From Monoglobus pectinilyticus (GTDB lineage: Bacteria; Bacillota; Clostridia; Monoglobales; Monoglobaceae), in assembly GCF_002874775.1 (NCBI RefSeq), contig NZ_CP020991.1:1369225-1433224 (forward strand): a stretch of DNA of 64,000 nt, written 5' to 3'. Made by a program: the position numbers and the translations under genes. Of the stretch, positions 34,802 to 44,711 are shown in pieces (position 1 is the stretch's first letter; each line of letters opens with the position of its first letter). The notes below the pieces were generated by a model, which worked only from the letters and a program-made list of their open reading frames with translations, was not told the origin of the DNA and made no database searches.

Positions 34802-34852
34802 GTACTGCTTTTTAAAATCCACATAATTAAATTTTACTTTATGGAGGTTAGT

Positions 34853-37852
34853 ATGAAAAAGTTTACATCACTGTTTTTAGCTATGGCTCTTGTTATGATA
34901 CCCCTTTTCGGTTGTTTTGGAACCGGATATGCGGAGCCTGAAAAAAGTGCAGTTTTAGAATCAGCAAAATTAGTGGCATTCCCTGGAGCAGAGGGCGGCG
35001 GAATGTATACTACAGGAGCGAGAGGGGACAGCTCTCCCGAGATTTATCATGTAACCAATCTAAACGACAGCGGCAGCGGCTCTTTGAGAGACGCAATATC
35101 GGAGCCGGGTAGAATAGTGGTTTTTGATGTTGCGGGAACAATAAATTTGACGAATTATCTTCGTTTCAGTCAGCCTAACATAACTGTTTTAGGACAGACT
35201 GCGCCGGGAGACGGCATATGTGTGTCCGGCGCTCCTACAACTATAAATGCGGACAATATAATTATCCGTTATATGCGTTTCAGAATGGGAGTATATGACG
35301 AGGCAAATAAAAAGTATGATGACGACGCTTTCGGCGGAATATCCCAGACCTCAGATTTGATTGTAGATCACAGCAGTATGAGCTGGTCTACTGACGAATG
35401 CGTTTCTGTATATGCGATTAAGAATTCCACCATACAATGGTGTATAATAACAGAACCTCTAAATACATCTATACACTACGAGGGGGGAAAACTCCAGCAG
35501 CATGGATATGGCGGAATATGGGGAGGGGTTAATTCTACATATCATCATAACCTAGTATCAAGCGCTAACAGCAGATTTCCGCGTGTCGGAACCTCCGCTA
35601 CAGTAAAATCGTATAAGAGCGAGCCGGATTCAAACAGTTTGGTTGACATAAGAAATAATATCTTTTATAATTGGCGTTCTAATACATCTTACGGCGGCGA
35701 AAATATGGTTAGGGTCAATCTTGTTAACAATTATTATAAGGAAGGACCCGCGAGCAGCAGTATTAAAAGATTCTATGAAATGTATGCTACTGAAAGCAAA
35801 AGCAACAGCAAGCATCCTATAGTTGGAGCCGGTACTGATTTGGCTATTGCGGGAAATTTCTATGACCCAAAGAAGAGCAGCACCACAGTTGATGAAATTA
35901 ATGCTGACAATACTTTGGGAGTTGCGCATTCAAAAGCTAAGACTTATAATATAGTGGAGTATAATGGTTCTGATGACCCGGAGGCAGAGTTCTCGCACAC
36001 TCAGTATATAAATGATTATCCGATAACAACCGATACAGCACAAGAGGCATACGATAAGGTTTTGGCTGGAGCCGGGGCAAATATAGTGCGTGACGATGTT
36101 GATAACCGTGCTGTAGCAAATGCGTCAGAAAGAACTTCTACGGTTGGGACAAATGGAATTATTGACTGGTCAGAATTAAAGACTATGGATAGATATGAGT
36201 ATAAGGGAACACCGAAAGCTGACAGCGATGGCGATGGAATACCGGACGACTGGGAGGACAGCCACAGACTTGATAAGAACAATCCGGCAGATTCAATGTA
36301 TTTTTCTTCAAATCCGGAGTATACAGGGTATTATAATATAGAAGTATATTCATTCGATATAGCTGGGGATGAGCCGTCTCCTACGATGACTCCGGCACCG
36401 ACTCTTGATCCGACAAAGCCAACTCCAACGCCTAAGCCGACGGCTAAACCTACGGCGGCTCCAACGGCGGCTCCAACACAAACGCCAACCCCAACTTCTC
36501 CTGCATATGATGCGGAAATAAACGTGTCCGGCGAGGGGTATGTTAAGCTTACGGATGCAGCTGGCGTTGAGTTTCCGAAAGCAAGGGAGATATATAAAAT
36601 AGATACTGCTGCTTCATATGAAAACGGTAAGACTGTTCAGGCTGGTGATGGTCTCAGTGTTGTGTTCGGAGAAGCAGACGATAAGGGCGGCACAAAAAAT
36701 GTGTTTACCACCGCACAGGTAGAACCTGTTGAAATCGACGGCGTAACATATACAGCAACGCTCACAGGTTCACAAAATGCAATGTATTATAGTGGTTCAG
36801 GAAGCAAAAACGGAACGTATGACAATCCGCCGAACGGAGGAGCTTTTTTGAAGTTTTCACCAAGTGAGACGGGACGGCTTCAACTGGCGATAAGCTGGAA
36901 CACTGCAAAACCGATGAATTTTGTCAGAGTAACTGAAAACGGTGTTCCGGGTGCGTATATGACAGACGCGCTGACCGGGGTTAACTATAAGGCGTATACC
37001 TCAAGCGGAGGCCAGAAAGATATGGTTTTGAATATTGATTTGGAAGCCGGAAGCACATATTATTTCTTTTTAAACGGTTCAAAACCACCGATATATGGAG
37101 TTAGCTATTCTGCGGATAATTCAAATAAGTATAGTATCGGTGAGAAGTCTGTGGTTTTAGTTGACGCAGTGCCGGGTATTGCAGGGCAGAACGCGCAGAT
37201 TACTATGCGTACGTCAAATGGCAATTCTGTAGTATATAACAATACGTTTGTTATGCCCAGTGAAAATATAGGTTTAGATGTTGTATTTAATGCTGAACCG
37301 GTGCCGACATCTCCTCCGACAGCGGAGCCGACGAATGCACCAACAGCAGAACCAACATCATCTCCGACCTCAAGCCCTACAAGTACGCCGGTACCTGAGC
37401 CCAGTGCCACTGCAGGTCCAACAAGTGAGCCGATTGCACCGCCAACGGCAGAGCCCACAAGTTCACCAACTGATGATCCGGGTTCGTCTCCTACAGTATC
37501 CCCTACTGCTGTTCCGTCATTTGTTCCGACTGCTACACCGGAAACAGAGCCGACAAATCCGCCGGCATCATCGGAGACACCAAAACCAAGCAGTTCGCCG
37601 AGCGGAATCTATTATCAAGAAGTTCCGGTAATAAACGGATTGAACGTGACAGCTGAAATAGTTAATAAAACTGATGATAATGGGGTTATGTTTATAGTAT
37701 GCTCTTATAATGATGCAGGGGATGTTTTAACTGACGCTGCAATTGAGATAATACCAAAATCAGATATACCGAAACGAGTATCAATAGATTTGAAAAAGGG
37801 CGGAAATATAAAAACATTTTTATGGTCCAGCGAAATGGTTCCGCAGGATTAA
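34853..37852 (+). CDS. Secreted multidomain pectate lyase (PL1-like)
   Basis: ATG 34853 follows GGAGG; the frame upstream runs into the terminator. The 999-residue product has a signal peptide (MKKFTSLFLAMALVMIPLFG) and a pectate-lyase beta-helix over ~residues 40-440: FPGAEGGGMYTTGARG, VTNLNDSGSGSLRDAIS, ITVLGQTAPGDGICVSG, NIIIRYMRFRMG. Then come a calcium-binding DSDGDGIPDDWEDSH motif, a Pro/Thr linker, a ~240-residue beta domain that could bind carbohydrate, a second Pro/Thr/Ser linker and a C-terminal module (GIYYQEVPVINGLNV...KTFLWSSEMVPQ). No SLH or sortase signal is seen. It cleaves polygalacturonate by beta-elimination. Confidence 0.92.
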   Translation: MKKFTSLFLAMALVMIPLFGCFGTGYAEPEKSAVLESAKLVAFPGAEGGGMYTTGARGDSSPEIYHVTNLNDSGSGSLRDAISEPGRIVVFDVAGTINLTNYLRFSQPNITVLGQTAPGDGICVSGAPTTINADNIIIRYMRFRMGVYDEANKKYDDDAFGGISQTSDLIVDHSSMSWSTDECVSVYAIKNSTIQWCIITEPLNTSIHYEGGKLQQHGYGGIWGGVNSTYHHNLVSSANSRFPRVGTSATVKSYKSEPDSNSLVDIRNNIFYNWRSNTSYGGENMVRVNLVNNYYKEGPASSSIKRFYEMYATESKSNSKHPIVGAGTDLAIAGNFYDPKKSSTTVDEINADNTLGVAHSKAKTYNIVEYNGSDDPEAEFSHTQYINDYPITTDTAQEAYDKVLAGAGANIVRDDVDNRAVANASERTSTVGTNGIIDWSELKTMDRYEYKGTPKADSDGDGIPDDWEDSHRLDKNNPADSMYFSSNPEYTGYYNIEVYSFDIAGDEPSPTMTPAPTLDPTKPTPTPKPTAKPTAAPTAAPTQTPTPTSPAYDAEINVSGEGYVKLTDAAGVEFPKAREIYKIDTAASYENGKTVQAGDGLSVVFGEADDKGGTKNVFTTAQVEPVEIDGVTYTATLTGSQNAMYYSGSGSKNGTYDNPPNGGAFLKFSPSETGRLQLAISWNTAKPMNFVRVTENGVPGAYMTDALTGVNYKAYTSSGGQKDMVLNIDLEAGSTYYFFLNGSKPPIYGVSYSADNSNKYSIGEKSVVLVDAVPGIAGQNAQITMRTSNGNSVVYNNTFVMPSENIGLDVVFNAEPVPTSPPTAEPTNAPTAEPTSSPTSSPTSTPVPEPSATAGPTSEPIAPPTAEPTSSPTDDPGSSPTVSPTAVPSFVPTATPETEPTNPPASSETPKPSSSPSGIYYQEVPVINGLNVTAEIVNKTDDNGVMFIVCSYNDAGDVLTDAAIEIIPKSDIPKRVSIDLKKGGNIKTFLWSSEMVPQD

Positions 37853-38426
37853 CAAAGGTATCCAAATCTAGCGATAATGGAATTGTGTGTGTTATGTGGC
37901 CAGGCATAGAAAATTTCAATAATCAAGATATTGAAGTTAACTATTCTGAAAAAGTAGGATTTTATAAATTTTTATTACTATATAACATAGACCATGCACG
38001 AAACAATTTGCATAAATAAAAAAAGTTTGTCTTTACAGGACGGCGGAATTATATGTGTTTCTGAAATAGCGTGAAATGCAAATCATATATAGGGATAGGA
38101 AAAAACAAATCAGAGACTACTATGAAACGAGTATCAATAGAATTGAAATATTAATTTATCAAAATGGTTAGTGAAATTATTATAAAAGATATAAAAGTAT
38201 GCCGTTTATTAAAGATGAATTAGATATATGTTTTTATATTAAGGTGAGACAGCTGTATGTACTGCTATAGAAAAATACTAATTAAATTTAATATAACAAA
38301 TATAAATAGAATTGAAAAAGAGATAGGTTTTAAGACAGTTTTATATATTGAAGATTAAAAATAGAAAACAGTAAAAAATATTTGGCTTTGGCCATGTTAT
38401 AAAAAGAATAGTTTGGGGGCTTTACT
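37853..38426. other. AT-rich gap between the two pectate lyase genes
   Basis: No gene, clear terminator or riboswitch is seen. A degenerate echo of the upstream gene's 3' end occurs at 38120-38145 (TGAAACGAGTATCAATAGA, also at 37773), suggesting a short duplicated remnant. Confidence 0.5.
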
Positions 38427-40238
38427 ATGAAAAAGGCTGTTGTTATGTTTTTGTTGCTGAGCTTGCTTGTTATGAGCAATGCGGTGTATGCTGTTGATAT
38501 ATTGCCGGGGGGGCTGCCGGCCTTCCCGGGAGCCGAAGGCGGAGGTATGTATACAACAGGAGCTCGTGCCGTTCCGATTCCTGAAATTTACCATGTTGAA
38601 AACCTGAACGACAGCGGGCCGGGTTCACTGCGTGACGCTGTGTCCATCGGCAACAGGATAATTGTTTTCGATGTTGCTGGAACGATAAATCTGACAAAAG
38701 GTCTGACATTGAAAGCCCCTAATATAACTATATTGGGTCAAACCTCACCCGGTGACGGTATATGTGTTTCAGGAGCTCCAACAACGGTAAGCGCTGATAA
38801 TATTATAATAAGATATATGAGATTCAGAATGGGAGTATATGATTATGAAAATCATAAGTACGACGCTGATTCTTTCGGAGGTACTTACAATACTTCAAAC
38901 CTGATTGTGGACCATTGCAGTATGAGCTGGTCCAGCGACGAGTGCTGTTCGGTGTATGCAGTTAAGGACAGCACTATTCAGTGGTGTATAATAACTGAGC
39001 CTATAAATATAGGAATCCATTATGAGGAAGGGCAGCTCCAGGCTCATGGCTACGGCGGCATATGGGGCGGCAAGAATATGTCGTATCATCATAACCTTGT
39101 AGCGTCGTCTATAAGCCGTTATCCGCTGGTCGGGACATCCGCAACTGTTCATTCTTACAACTATGAACCTGACTATATGAGTCTGCTGGATATAAGGAAT
39201 AATGTTTTTTATAATTGGCAGAGCAACTCGTCGCATGGCGGTCAGAACATGGTTAGGGTTAATCTGGTAAACAATTATTATAAAATGGGGCCTGCCAGCA
39301 AAGACTTAAAGAGGTTCTATAAAATGATGGGGACTCAGCCTGAAAATCAGAGCAGTTATCCGATAGTCGGCGCTGCAACAGATTTAGCAATAGACGGAAA
39401 CTATTATGACGCAATAAAACCATCTGAAAAGGTTGCATTGATTAACAGTGATAATGTTTTTGGCGTAGAGTTTGATAATTATACAGAAACTTATAATTTA
39501 GAGAAATACGATGAGACTGCAGAACCGTCTGAAAAGTCGCATACTCAGTATATCAAAGATTATCCCATAACAACAGAGAGTGCTATAGAAGCTTTCGGCA
39601 GTGTTGTTCAAAGCGCCGGACATAATTTCCCGAGAGATAGCGTCGATGAACGGGCGGTAAATGACACGGTAAAAAGAATATCAACGGTCGGAGAAAATGG
39701 AATTTTAAACTATGACAAGTTTATACTTTTAGAGAAGCCTGAATATTATGGAACCGGAAAGCTCGACAGTGACGGCGACGGTATTCCTGACGATTGGGAG
39801 GATAGCCACGAGCTAAATAAAAACAATCCGGCGGACTCGTTGAAGATAGCGAATGAAAACCAGTATGACGGAAAATATACCGGATACCTTAATATAGAGG
39901 CGTATTCATTTGACATACTTGAAAATCCGCCTGAACCTACTGAGGATCCGACATCGTCACCATTACCTACAAGCGCGCCTGCCAGAGGAATATATTATGC
40001 GAAATCCCCTGAGATAAGCGGTGCAAATATTACCGCCTCTATTGTGAATGAAAATGATGAGAGCGGTGCTGTATTTGCGGCATGTTCATATGATGAAAGC
40101 GGAAAAATAATGACAGACGTTAAAATTGTCAGAATCCCTAAGTCTGATATTCCTCAGGATATAAACGTAACGTTAAAAAGCGATAAAAACATAAAAACGT
40201 ATCTTTGGACCAGCAGGCTGGAACCGGCCAGAAACTAA
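38427..40238 (+). CDS. Secreted pectate lyase (PL1-like), shorter paralogue
   Basis: A 603-residue paralogue of the preceding lyase. After a signal peptide (MKKAVVMFLLLSLLVMSNAVYA) it repeats the same motifs: FPGAEGGGMYTTGARA, VENLNDSGPGSLRDAVS, ITILGQTSPGDGICVSG, IQWCIITEPINIGIHYEEGQL, YHHNLVASS, and DSDGDGIPDDWEDSH. It lacks the central beta domain and long linker; a brief Pro/Thr linker leads straight to the same C-terminal module (GIYYAKSPEISGANI...KTYLWTSRLEP). GGGGGC precedes the ATG. It arose by tandem duplication with domain loss or gain. Confidence 0.93.
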   Translation: MKKAVVMFLLLSLLVMSNAVYAVDILPGGLPAFPGAEGGGMYTTGARAVPIPEIYHVENLNDSGPGSLRDAVSIGNRIIVFDVAGTINLTKGLTLKAPNITILGQTSPGDGICVSGAPTTVSADNIIIRYMRFRMGVYDYENHKYDADSFGGTYNTSNLIVDHCSMSWSSDECCSVYAVKDSTIQWCIITEPINIGIHYEEGQLQAHGYGGIWGGKNMSYHHNLVASSISRYPLVGTSATVHSYNYEPDYMSLLDIRNNVFYNWQSNSSHGGQNMVRVNLVNNYYKMGPASKDLKRFYKMMGTQPENQSSYPIVGAATDLAIDGNYYDAIKPSEKVALINSDNVFGVEFDNYTETYNLEKYDETAEPSEKSHTQYIKDYPITTESAIEAFGSVVQSAGHNFPRDSVDERAVNDTVKRISTVGENGILNYDKFILLEKPEYYGTGKLDSDGDGIPDDWEDSHELNKNNPADSLKIANENQYDGKYTGYLNIEAYSFDILENPPEPTEDPTSSPLPTSAPARGIYYAKSPEISGANITASIVNENDESGAVFAACSYDESGKIMTDVKIVRIPKSDIPQDINVTLKSDKNIKTYLWTSRLEPARN

Positions 40239-40348
40239 AGCACTTTAAAATAAAAATAGAGTTTGTATTTGATTGTAAAATATGGTTTTATATTAAAGAT
40301 TTTAAATATTAGAAATATTTAATAATTAATTTTGAATTTAAATTAGTC

Positions 40349-40375
40349 TTGACAATAATATTAGATTGATATAAT
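40349..40375 (+). promoter_or_regulatory. Possible promoter of the nitroreductase leader
   Basis: TTGACA (40349-40354) and TATAAT (40370-40375) are both perfect but separated by only 15 bases, which is short. Confidence 0.5.
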
Positions 40376-40382
40376 GATTGTA

Positions 40383-40514
40383 CTATGAATCAAGTCAGAG
40401 GCGCGGAAATTGTTTTGTTTCTCTTACGAGGACACAAGTACCGGAATTCTCAGCAGCTGTATTCCATTCATTAATAACTGTTCTATGAGCTGCTAACAGC
40501 AGCTCATATTTTTT
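40383..40514 (+). promoter_or_regulatory. Orphan structured leader with attenuator upstream of nitroreductase-like gene
   Basis: TTGTTTCTC-TTAC-GAGGACACAA forms a hairpin, and AGAGGCGCGG and AAGTACCGG flank it. A terminator ATGAGCTGCT-AAC-AGCAGCTCAT-ATTTTTT (40485-40514) follows. TCAGCAGCT at 40450-40458 could pair with AGCTGCT and break the terminator. AGAGGCGCG resembles the start of lysine riboswitches, but the rest of that motif is missing, so the class is unknown. Confidence 0.45.
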
Positions 40515-40628
40515 AACGAAAGGGATTATCTTCTTGTTATATTTTATGCTCCGGATTTTTTATTGATTTATATTTTATATAATTTAAAATCGTGGAATTA
40601 GTCAAATTAGAATGCGAGGTTTTATTTT

Positions 40629-41381
40629 ATGCAGGATATGCTCTACAACATGATATTTAAGAGAAAATCATTTCATATTTTTAAGGATATAGGAACCATT
40701 TCTGCCGCAGAATTATGTGAAATAGAGGAAAAATATAGAAGTTTTTTGCCGCTTGCGGAAGACATAAAAACAGCTGTCAGAATTGTTCCTGCCAAAGCAA
40801 CAACATGCAGACGCGGTCAGGAATACTGTATTCTTTTATATAGCGAAAAGAAGGATAACTATCTGCAAAACATAGGTTATATTGGAGAGCAGCTGGATTT
40901 ATATCTTGCTTCTAAAAATATAGGCTCTCTATGGTTTGGAATAGGAAAGACAGAAGAAAAATCGTATAACGGTATGGATTTTGTAATTATGATAGCCATA
41001 GCAAAAGTCGGGGAAACAAAATTCAGAAAAAATATGTATAAGAGCAAAAGAAAGACGGAAGAAGAAATATGGACAGGCGATAAAATTAAAAACGTAACAG
41101 AGGTTGTTAGGTTTGCACCGAGCGCTTGTAATACACAGCCATGGATAGCGGAGAACACAAATGGGTATATAGAGGTTTTTAGATACAAAAAGCCCGGTAA
41201 GCGCGGGATAATGCCGGCGGATAAAGTGAATTATTATAACAGAATAGATATTGGAATTTTTCTGTGTTTTATGGATTTGTGTCTTAATCATGAAAATATA
41301 GAATTTGAAAGAGAAATTTTTGCTGACAACAATGATAATGAAAAGGAGAAGACATTGACGGCAAAATATAAATTTATCTGA
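40629..41381 (+). CDS. Nitroreductase-family protein (TM1586-like)
   Basis: A 250-residue protein that looks like the double-length nitroreductase type: the first half has IFKRKSFHIFKDIGTIS and IGYIGEQLDLYLASKNIGSLWFGIGK, the second RFAPSACNTQPWIAE and MPADKVNYYNRIDIGIFLCFMDLC. RFAPSACNTQPW is the FMN-binding signature. The physiological substrate is unknown. It follows an attenuator-like leader and is monocistronic. ATGCGAGG precedes the ATG. Confidence 0.85.
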   Translation: MQDMLYNMIFKRKSFHIFKDIGTISAAELCEIEEKYRSFLPLAEDIKTAVRIVPAKATTCRRGQEYCILLYSEKKDNYLQNIGYIGEQLDLYLASKNIGSLWFGIGKTEEKSYNGMDFVIMIAIAKVGETKFRKNMYKSKRKTEEEIWTGDKIKNVTEVVRFAPSACNTQPWIAENTNGYIEVFRYKKPGKRGIMPADKVNYYNRIDIGIFLCFMDLCLNHENIEFEREIFADNNDNEKEKTLTAKYKFI

Positions 41382-42105
41382 TTATAATATTATGTAGCGT
41401 TGCTTTTTTCTGAGGTTTTGAGGCTAGGCAGTTTTTTATATTAATTAAAAGCTTTTATAAGGCGGTAATACTATAAAATAGAAGTTGTTTATAGAATTAA
41501 AAATCATGTGTATTAGTTATATTTTAATTATTGTATTTTTAGTTCAGAGAAATTTTTTAAATCAGTTTACTTAAAGTTTTTTTGTTCCAAGATATTAATC
41601 GTTTTGCGGCTGCAAGTGAAGTAAATTAAATTAAATATCATATAAAAGCTAAGTTAAAATTTAGAGTTGACAGCTCAAATTTTTATAGACAGCACAAGAA
41701 ATACCGGTTTGGTAAAAATATTTTATTTTGATTAATATACTGTTACCGGTATTCCTTTGCGGTGGTTTTATTTTTTACTGTATTGTTATAATGTTATAAA
41801 AGTATATATAACTGATTTTTTGCTTCCTTGTATGTTTTATATTCTTAATGTTTTGGACTTGACAGGTGAAAAATGTTGAGAATATCTATTTCAAGCAAAC
41901 CTTTTATAGCTTATTTTATTGCATAATTATAAAATATTATATACGTAATGAAAAAGATATAAAATTTTTGATTTTAGAAGGGATTTACTTCCTAATGTCG
42001 AATTTTATAAAGGTACGAAAAAGACGGTTTGCGTTTTAAATATTAAATTTTTAACTCTGACGGCAATCGTCTTTTTCAGCCGTAAAGAAAAGGAGAATAC
42101 ATAAT
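41382..42105. other. Long gene-free region upstream of gyrA
   Basis: AT-rich, no gene. It holds an AAATACCGGT/ACCGGTATT inverted repeat (41700-41756) with a wide loop; a possible promoter TTGACA (41859-41864) with a weak ATATCT 17 bases on; and a perfect GAAAAAGACG/CGTCTTTTTC pairing (42017-42026 with 42068-42077) just before the gyrA RBS. The last could be a weak attenuator. Confidence 0.45.
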
Positions 42106-44691
42106 ATGGCGTCAAGAGACAAATCAAATGAACCTATGTTCGACCCGGCCAAGCTTAATATAATACCGGTTGACCTTGATAATGAGATGAAAAAGTCGTA
42201 TATTGACTATTCTATGTCTGTTATCGTTGGACGTGCACTGCCGGATGTGAGGGACGGACTTAAGCCGGTTCACAGAAGAATACTTTATGCAATGTATGAG
42301 GACGGAATAACTCCGGACAAGGCGTACAGAAAGTGTGCGACCACTGTCGGAAATGTTTTGGGAAGATATCATCCGCACGGTGATGCGTCGGTATATGACG
42401 CAATGGTACGTATGGCGCAGGATTTTTCAATGCGTTACCCAACTGTTGACGGACACGGAAATTTCGGCTCAGTCGATGGCGACGGCGCCGCAGCATACAG
42501 ATATACTGAGGCAAGAATGTCTAAGCTTTCTCTCAATATGCTGACCGATATTGACAAAGAGACAGTTGACTTTATGCCAAACTTTGATGAAAGCAGACAG
42601 GAACCGGTAGTGCTTCCGTCGCGTATACCGCATTTGCTGGTCAACGGCTCAGACGGTATTGCGGTCGGAATGGCTACAAAAATACCGCCGCATAATTTGG
42701 GCGAGGTTATAGACGGCGTCATTGCGCTTATTGACAATCCGGATATTACTGTAGACGAGCTTATGGAATATATTCCGGGACCTGATTTTCCTACAGGTGC
42801 GCAGATAATGGGCACAAGCGGAATTCGTGCGGCTTATACTACGGGCAGAGGGAAGCTTAAAATACGCGCACGTGCAGAGATTGAACCGTGGAAGGAAACA
42901 AGAGAACGTATAATCGTAACCGAGATTCCATATATGGTTAATAAGGCTAGGTTGATTGAAAAGATAGCCGATCTTGTTCACGAAAAGAGAATTGATGGTA
43001 TTTCTGACCTCCGTGATGAGTCCGATAGGGATGGTCTCAGAATAGTTATCGAGCTAAAACGCGATGCGAACGCTTCTATCGTTTTGAATCAGCTGTATAA
43101 GTATACTCAGCTTGAGGATACTTTCAGTATAATTATGCTGGCGCTGGTAGACAGAACTTCGCCTCAGGTGCTTTCTCTAAAACAAATTTTGGAGCAGTAT
43201 GTTGACTTCCAAAAAGAGGTCATAGTACGCAGGACCAAATATGATAAGAAAAAGGCAGAGGCCAGGGCTCATATACTTCAAGGTCTCAAAATAGCGCTTG
43301 ATAATATCGATGAGGTTATTGATATAATTAAAAACAGCTATAATGACGCAAAACCACGCCTTATCGAGAGATTCAGTTTCACTGATATACAGGCGCAGGC
43401 TATTCTTGATATGCGTCTTGGACGTTTGGCAGGCATGGAGCGTGAAAAGGTCGAGAACGAGCTGAAAGAAATAACTGAGCTTATTGAGCACCTTGCAGAA
43501 ATATTAGGCAGCGAACAGATGGTGCTTGACATTATAAAGAAAGAAATAACCGAAATCAGAGATAAATTTTCCGATGAAAGGCGCACATCTATCGAGCCGG
43601 TTGTGGACGATATAGATATTGAGGACTTAATCGCCGAGGAAGACAATGTCATAACAATGACACATCAGGGATATATAAAGAGACTGCCTGTTGACACATA
43701 TAAGAGCCAGCACCGCGGAGGAAAAGGAATTGTGGGAATGCAGACAAAGGAGGAAGACTTTGTCTCAACTATGTTTGTGTCTTCTACACATTCATATATT
43801 ATGCTGTTTACCAACACAGGAAGAATGTTCAGGATAAAGGCATATAGAATACCCGAGGCAAGCCGCCAGGCAAAGGGGACGGCTATTGTCAATCTTTTGG
43901 ATCTTGCGCCCGGGGAGACAATTTCAGCGCTCATTCCGATACGCGAGTATACTGAAGGGCAGTATCTGACTATGTGCACTAAGAACGGTATTATTAAAAA
44001 GACAGATATAATGGATTATCAAAACGCTCCGAAGGGCGGAAAGATAGCTATAAAACTGGACGACGATGACGAATTGCTCAGAGTAAAACTCACAAACGGA
44101 GACACTGATTTGTTTATCGGAACTCATAAAGGAAAGATGATTAGGTTCAATGAAAAGGATGTCAGAGAACTGGGGCGTGTTTCCAGAGGAGTTAGGGCTA
44201 TTAAGCTTGAAGACGATGATTATGTTGTCGGCATGAGTGTATACCGCGATGGCGGTAAAATGCTTGTCGTATCAGAAAATGGGTTCGGAAAGAAGACAGA
44301 ACTTGAAGAATATAAGACCCAAAGCAGAGGCGGAAAAGGCTGCTCAACATATAAAATTTCACCTGAGACAGGCAATGTTTCCGGTATAAAAGTTGTATCG
44401 CCGGAAGATGATATTATAATAATCACATCAGAAGGCGTTATAATCAGGCTTGATTCAGAAGACATAAGCACATACAGCAGGGTAACAAAGGGCGTAAGGC
44501 TTATGAGACTGGCTGAAGGCGTTAAGGTAGCAACGATAGCCAGAGTTGAAAAGGAACAGGAATTTGAAGAAGAGGTAGACAGCTTAGAGAGCAAAGGTAC
44601 AGTTGAAACTTCTGAACCAACAGAAACAATGGAATCAGTCGAAGATACAGAACTGAGCGAAGCCACGGAGCCGACTGATGAAAATATTTAA
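42106..44691 (+). CDS. gyrA: DNA gyrase subunit A
   Basis: An 861-residue protein. N-terminal breakage domain: [49 protein letters not shown], and the catalytic Tyr133 in [12 protein letters not shown]. The C-terminal domain has the GyrA-box QHRGGKG that wraps DNA and separates GyrA from ParC; a second such turn, QSRGGKG, lies further on. The tail is acidic. The residue at the E. coli Ser83 position is Ala94; Asp98 matches Asp87. GyrB is not in the window. AAAGGAG precedes the ATG. Confidence 0.97.
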   Translation: MASRDKSNEPMFDPAKLNIIPVDLDNEMKKSYIDYSMSVIVGRALPDVRDGLKPVHRRILYAMYEDGITPDKAYRKCATTVGNVLGRYHPHGDASVYDAMVRMAQDFSMRYPTVDGHGNFGSVDGDGAAAYRYTEARMSKLSLNMLTDIDKETVDFMPNFDESRQEPVVLPSRIPHLLVNGSDGIAVGMATKIPPHNLGEVIDGVIALIDNPDITVDELMEYIPGPDFPTGAQIMGTSGIRAAYTTGRGKLKIRARAEIEPWKETRERIIVTEIPYMVNKARLIEKIADLVHEKRIDGISDLRDESDRDGLRIVIELKRDANASIVLNQLYKYTQLEDTFSIIMLALVDRTSPQVLSLKQILEQYVDFQKEVIVRRTKYDKKKAEARAHILQGLKIALDNIDEVIDIIKNSYNDAKPRLIERFSFTDIQAQAILDMRLGRLAGMEREKVENELKEITELIEHLAEILGSEQMVLDIIKKEITEIRDKFSDERRTSIEPVVDDIDIEDLIAEEDNVITMTHQGYIKRLPVDTYKSQHRGGKGIVGMQTKEEDFVSTMFVSSTHSYIMLFTNTGRMFRIKAYRIPEASRQAKGTAIVNLLDLAPGETISALIPIREYTEGQYLTMCTKNGIIKKTDIMDYQNAPKGGKIAIKLDDDDELLRVKLTNGDTDLFIGTHKGKMIRFNEKDVRELGRVSRGVRAIKLEDDDYVVGMSVYRDGGKMLVVSENGFGKKTELEEYKTQSRGGKGCSTYKISPETGNVSGIKVVSPEDDIIIITSEGVIIRLDSEDISTYSRVTKGVRLMRLAEGVKVATIARVEKEQEFEEEVDSLESKGTVETSEPTETMESVEDTELSEATEPTDENI

Positions 44692-44711
44692 TGTTTTAAG
44701 GTTGTGATAAA

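Noticed and set aside
34640-34810. c-di-GMP riboswitch before the pectate lyase
   Set aside because: The conserved GACGCAAAGC-type core is absent, whereas GGGAGTAGC and CGTCA blocks match the neighbouring Mn2+ riboswitch.
36988-37700. Gly/Val-rich and Arg/Gln-rich open frames overlapping the Pro/Thr linker of the pectate lyase
   Set aside because: They are frame shadows of the repetitive linker codons.
40383-40480. Lysine riboswitch
   Set aside because: AGAGGCGCGG fits the 5' end of that class, but the GGGGAAAGG and GCCGAA blocks are missing and the leader is too short.
42124-44666. Several long open frames antisense to gyrA
   Set aside because: They overlap a highly conserved gene entirely, have no RBS and arise from codon bias.
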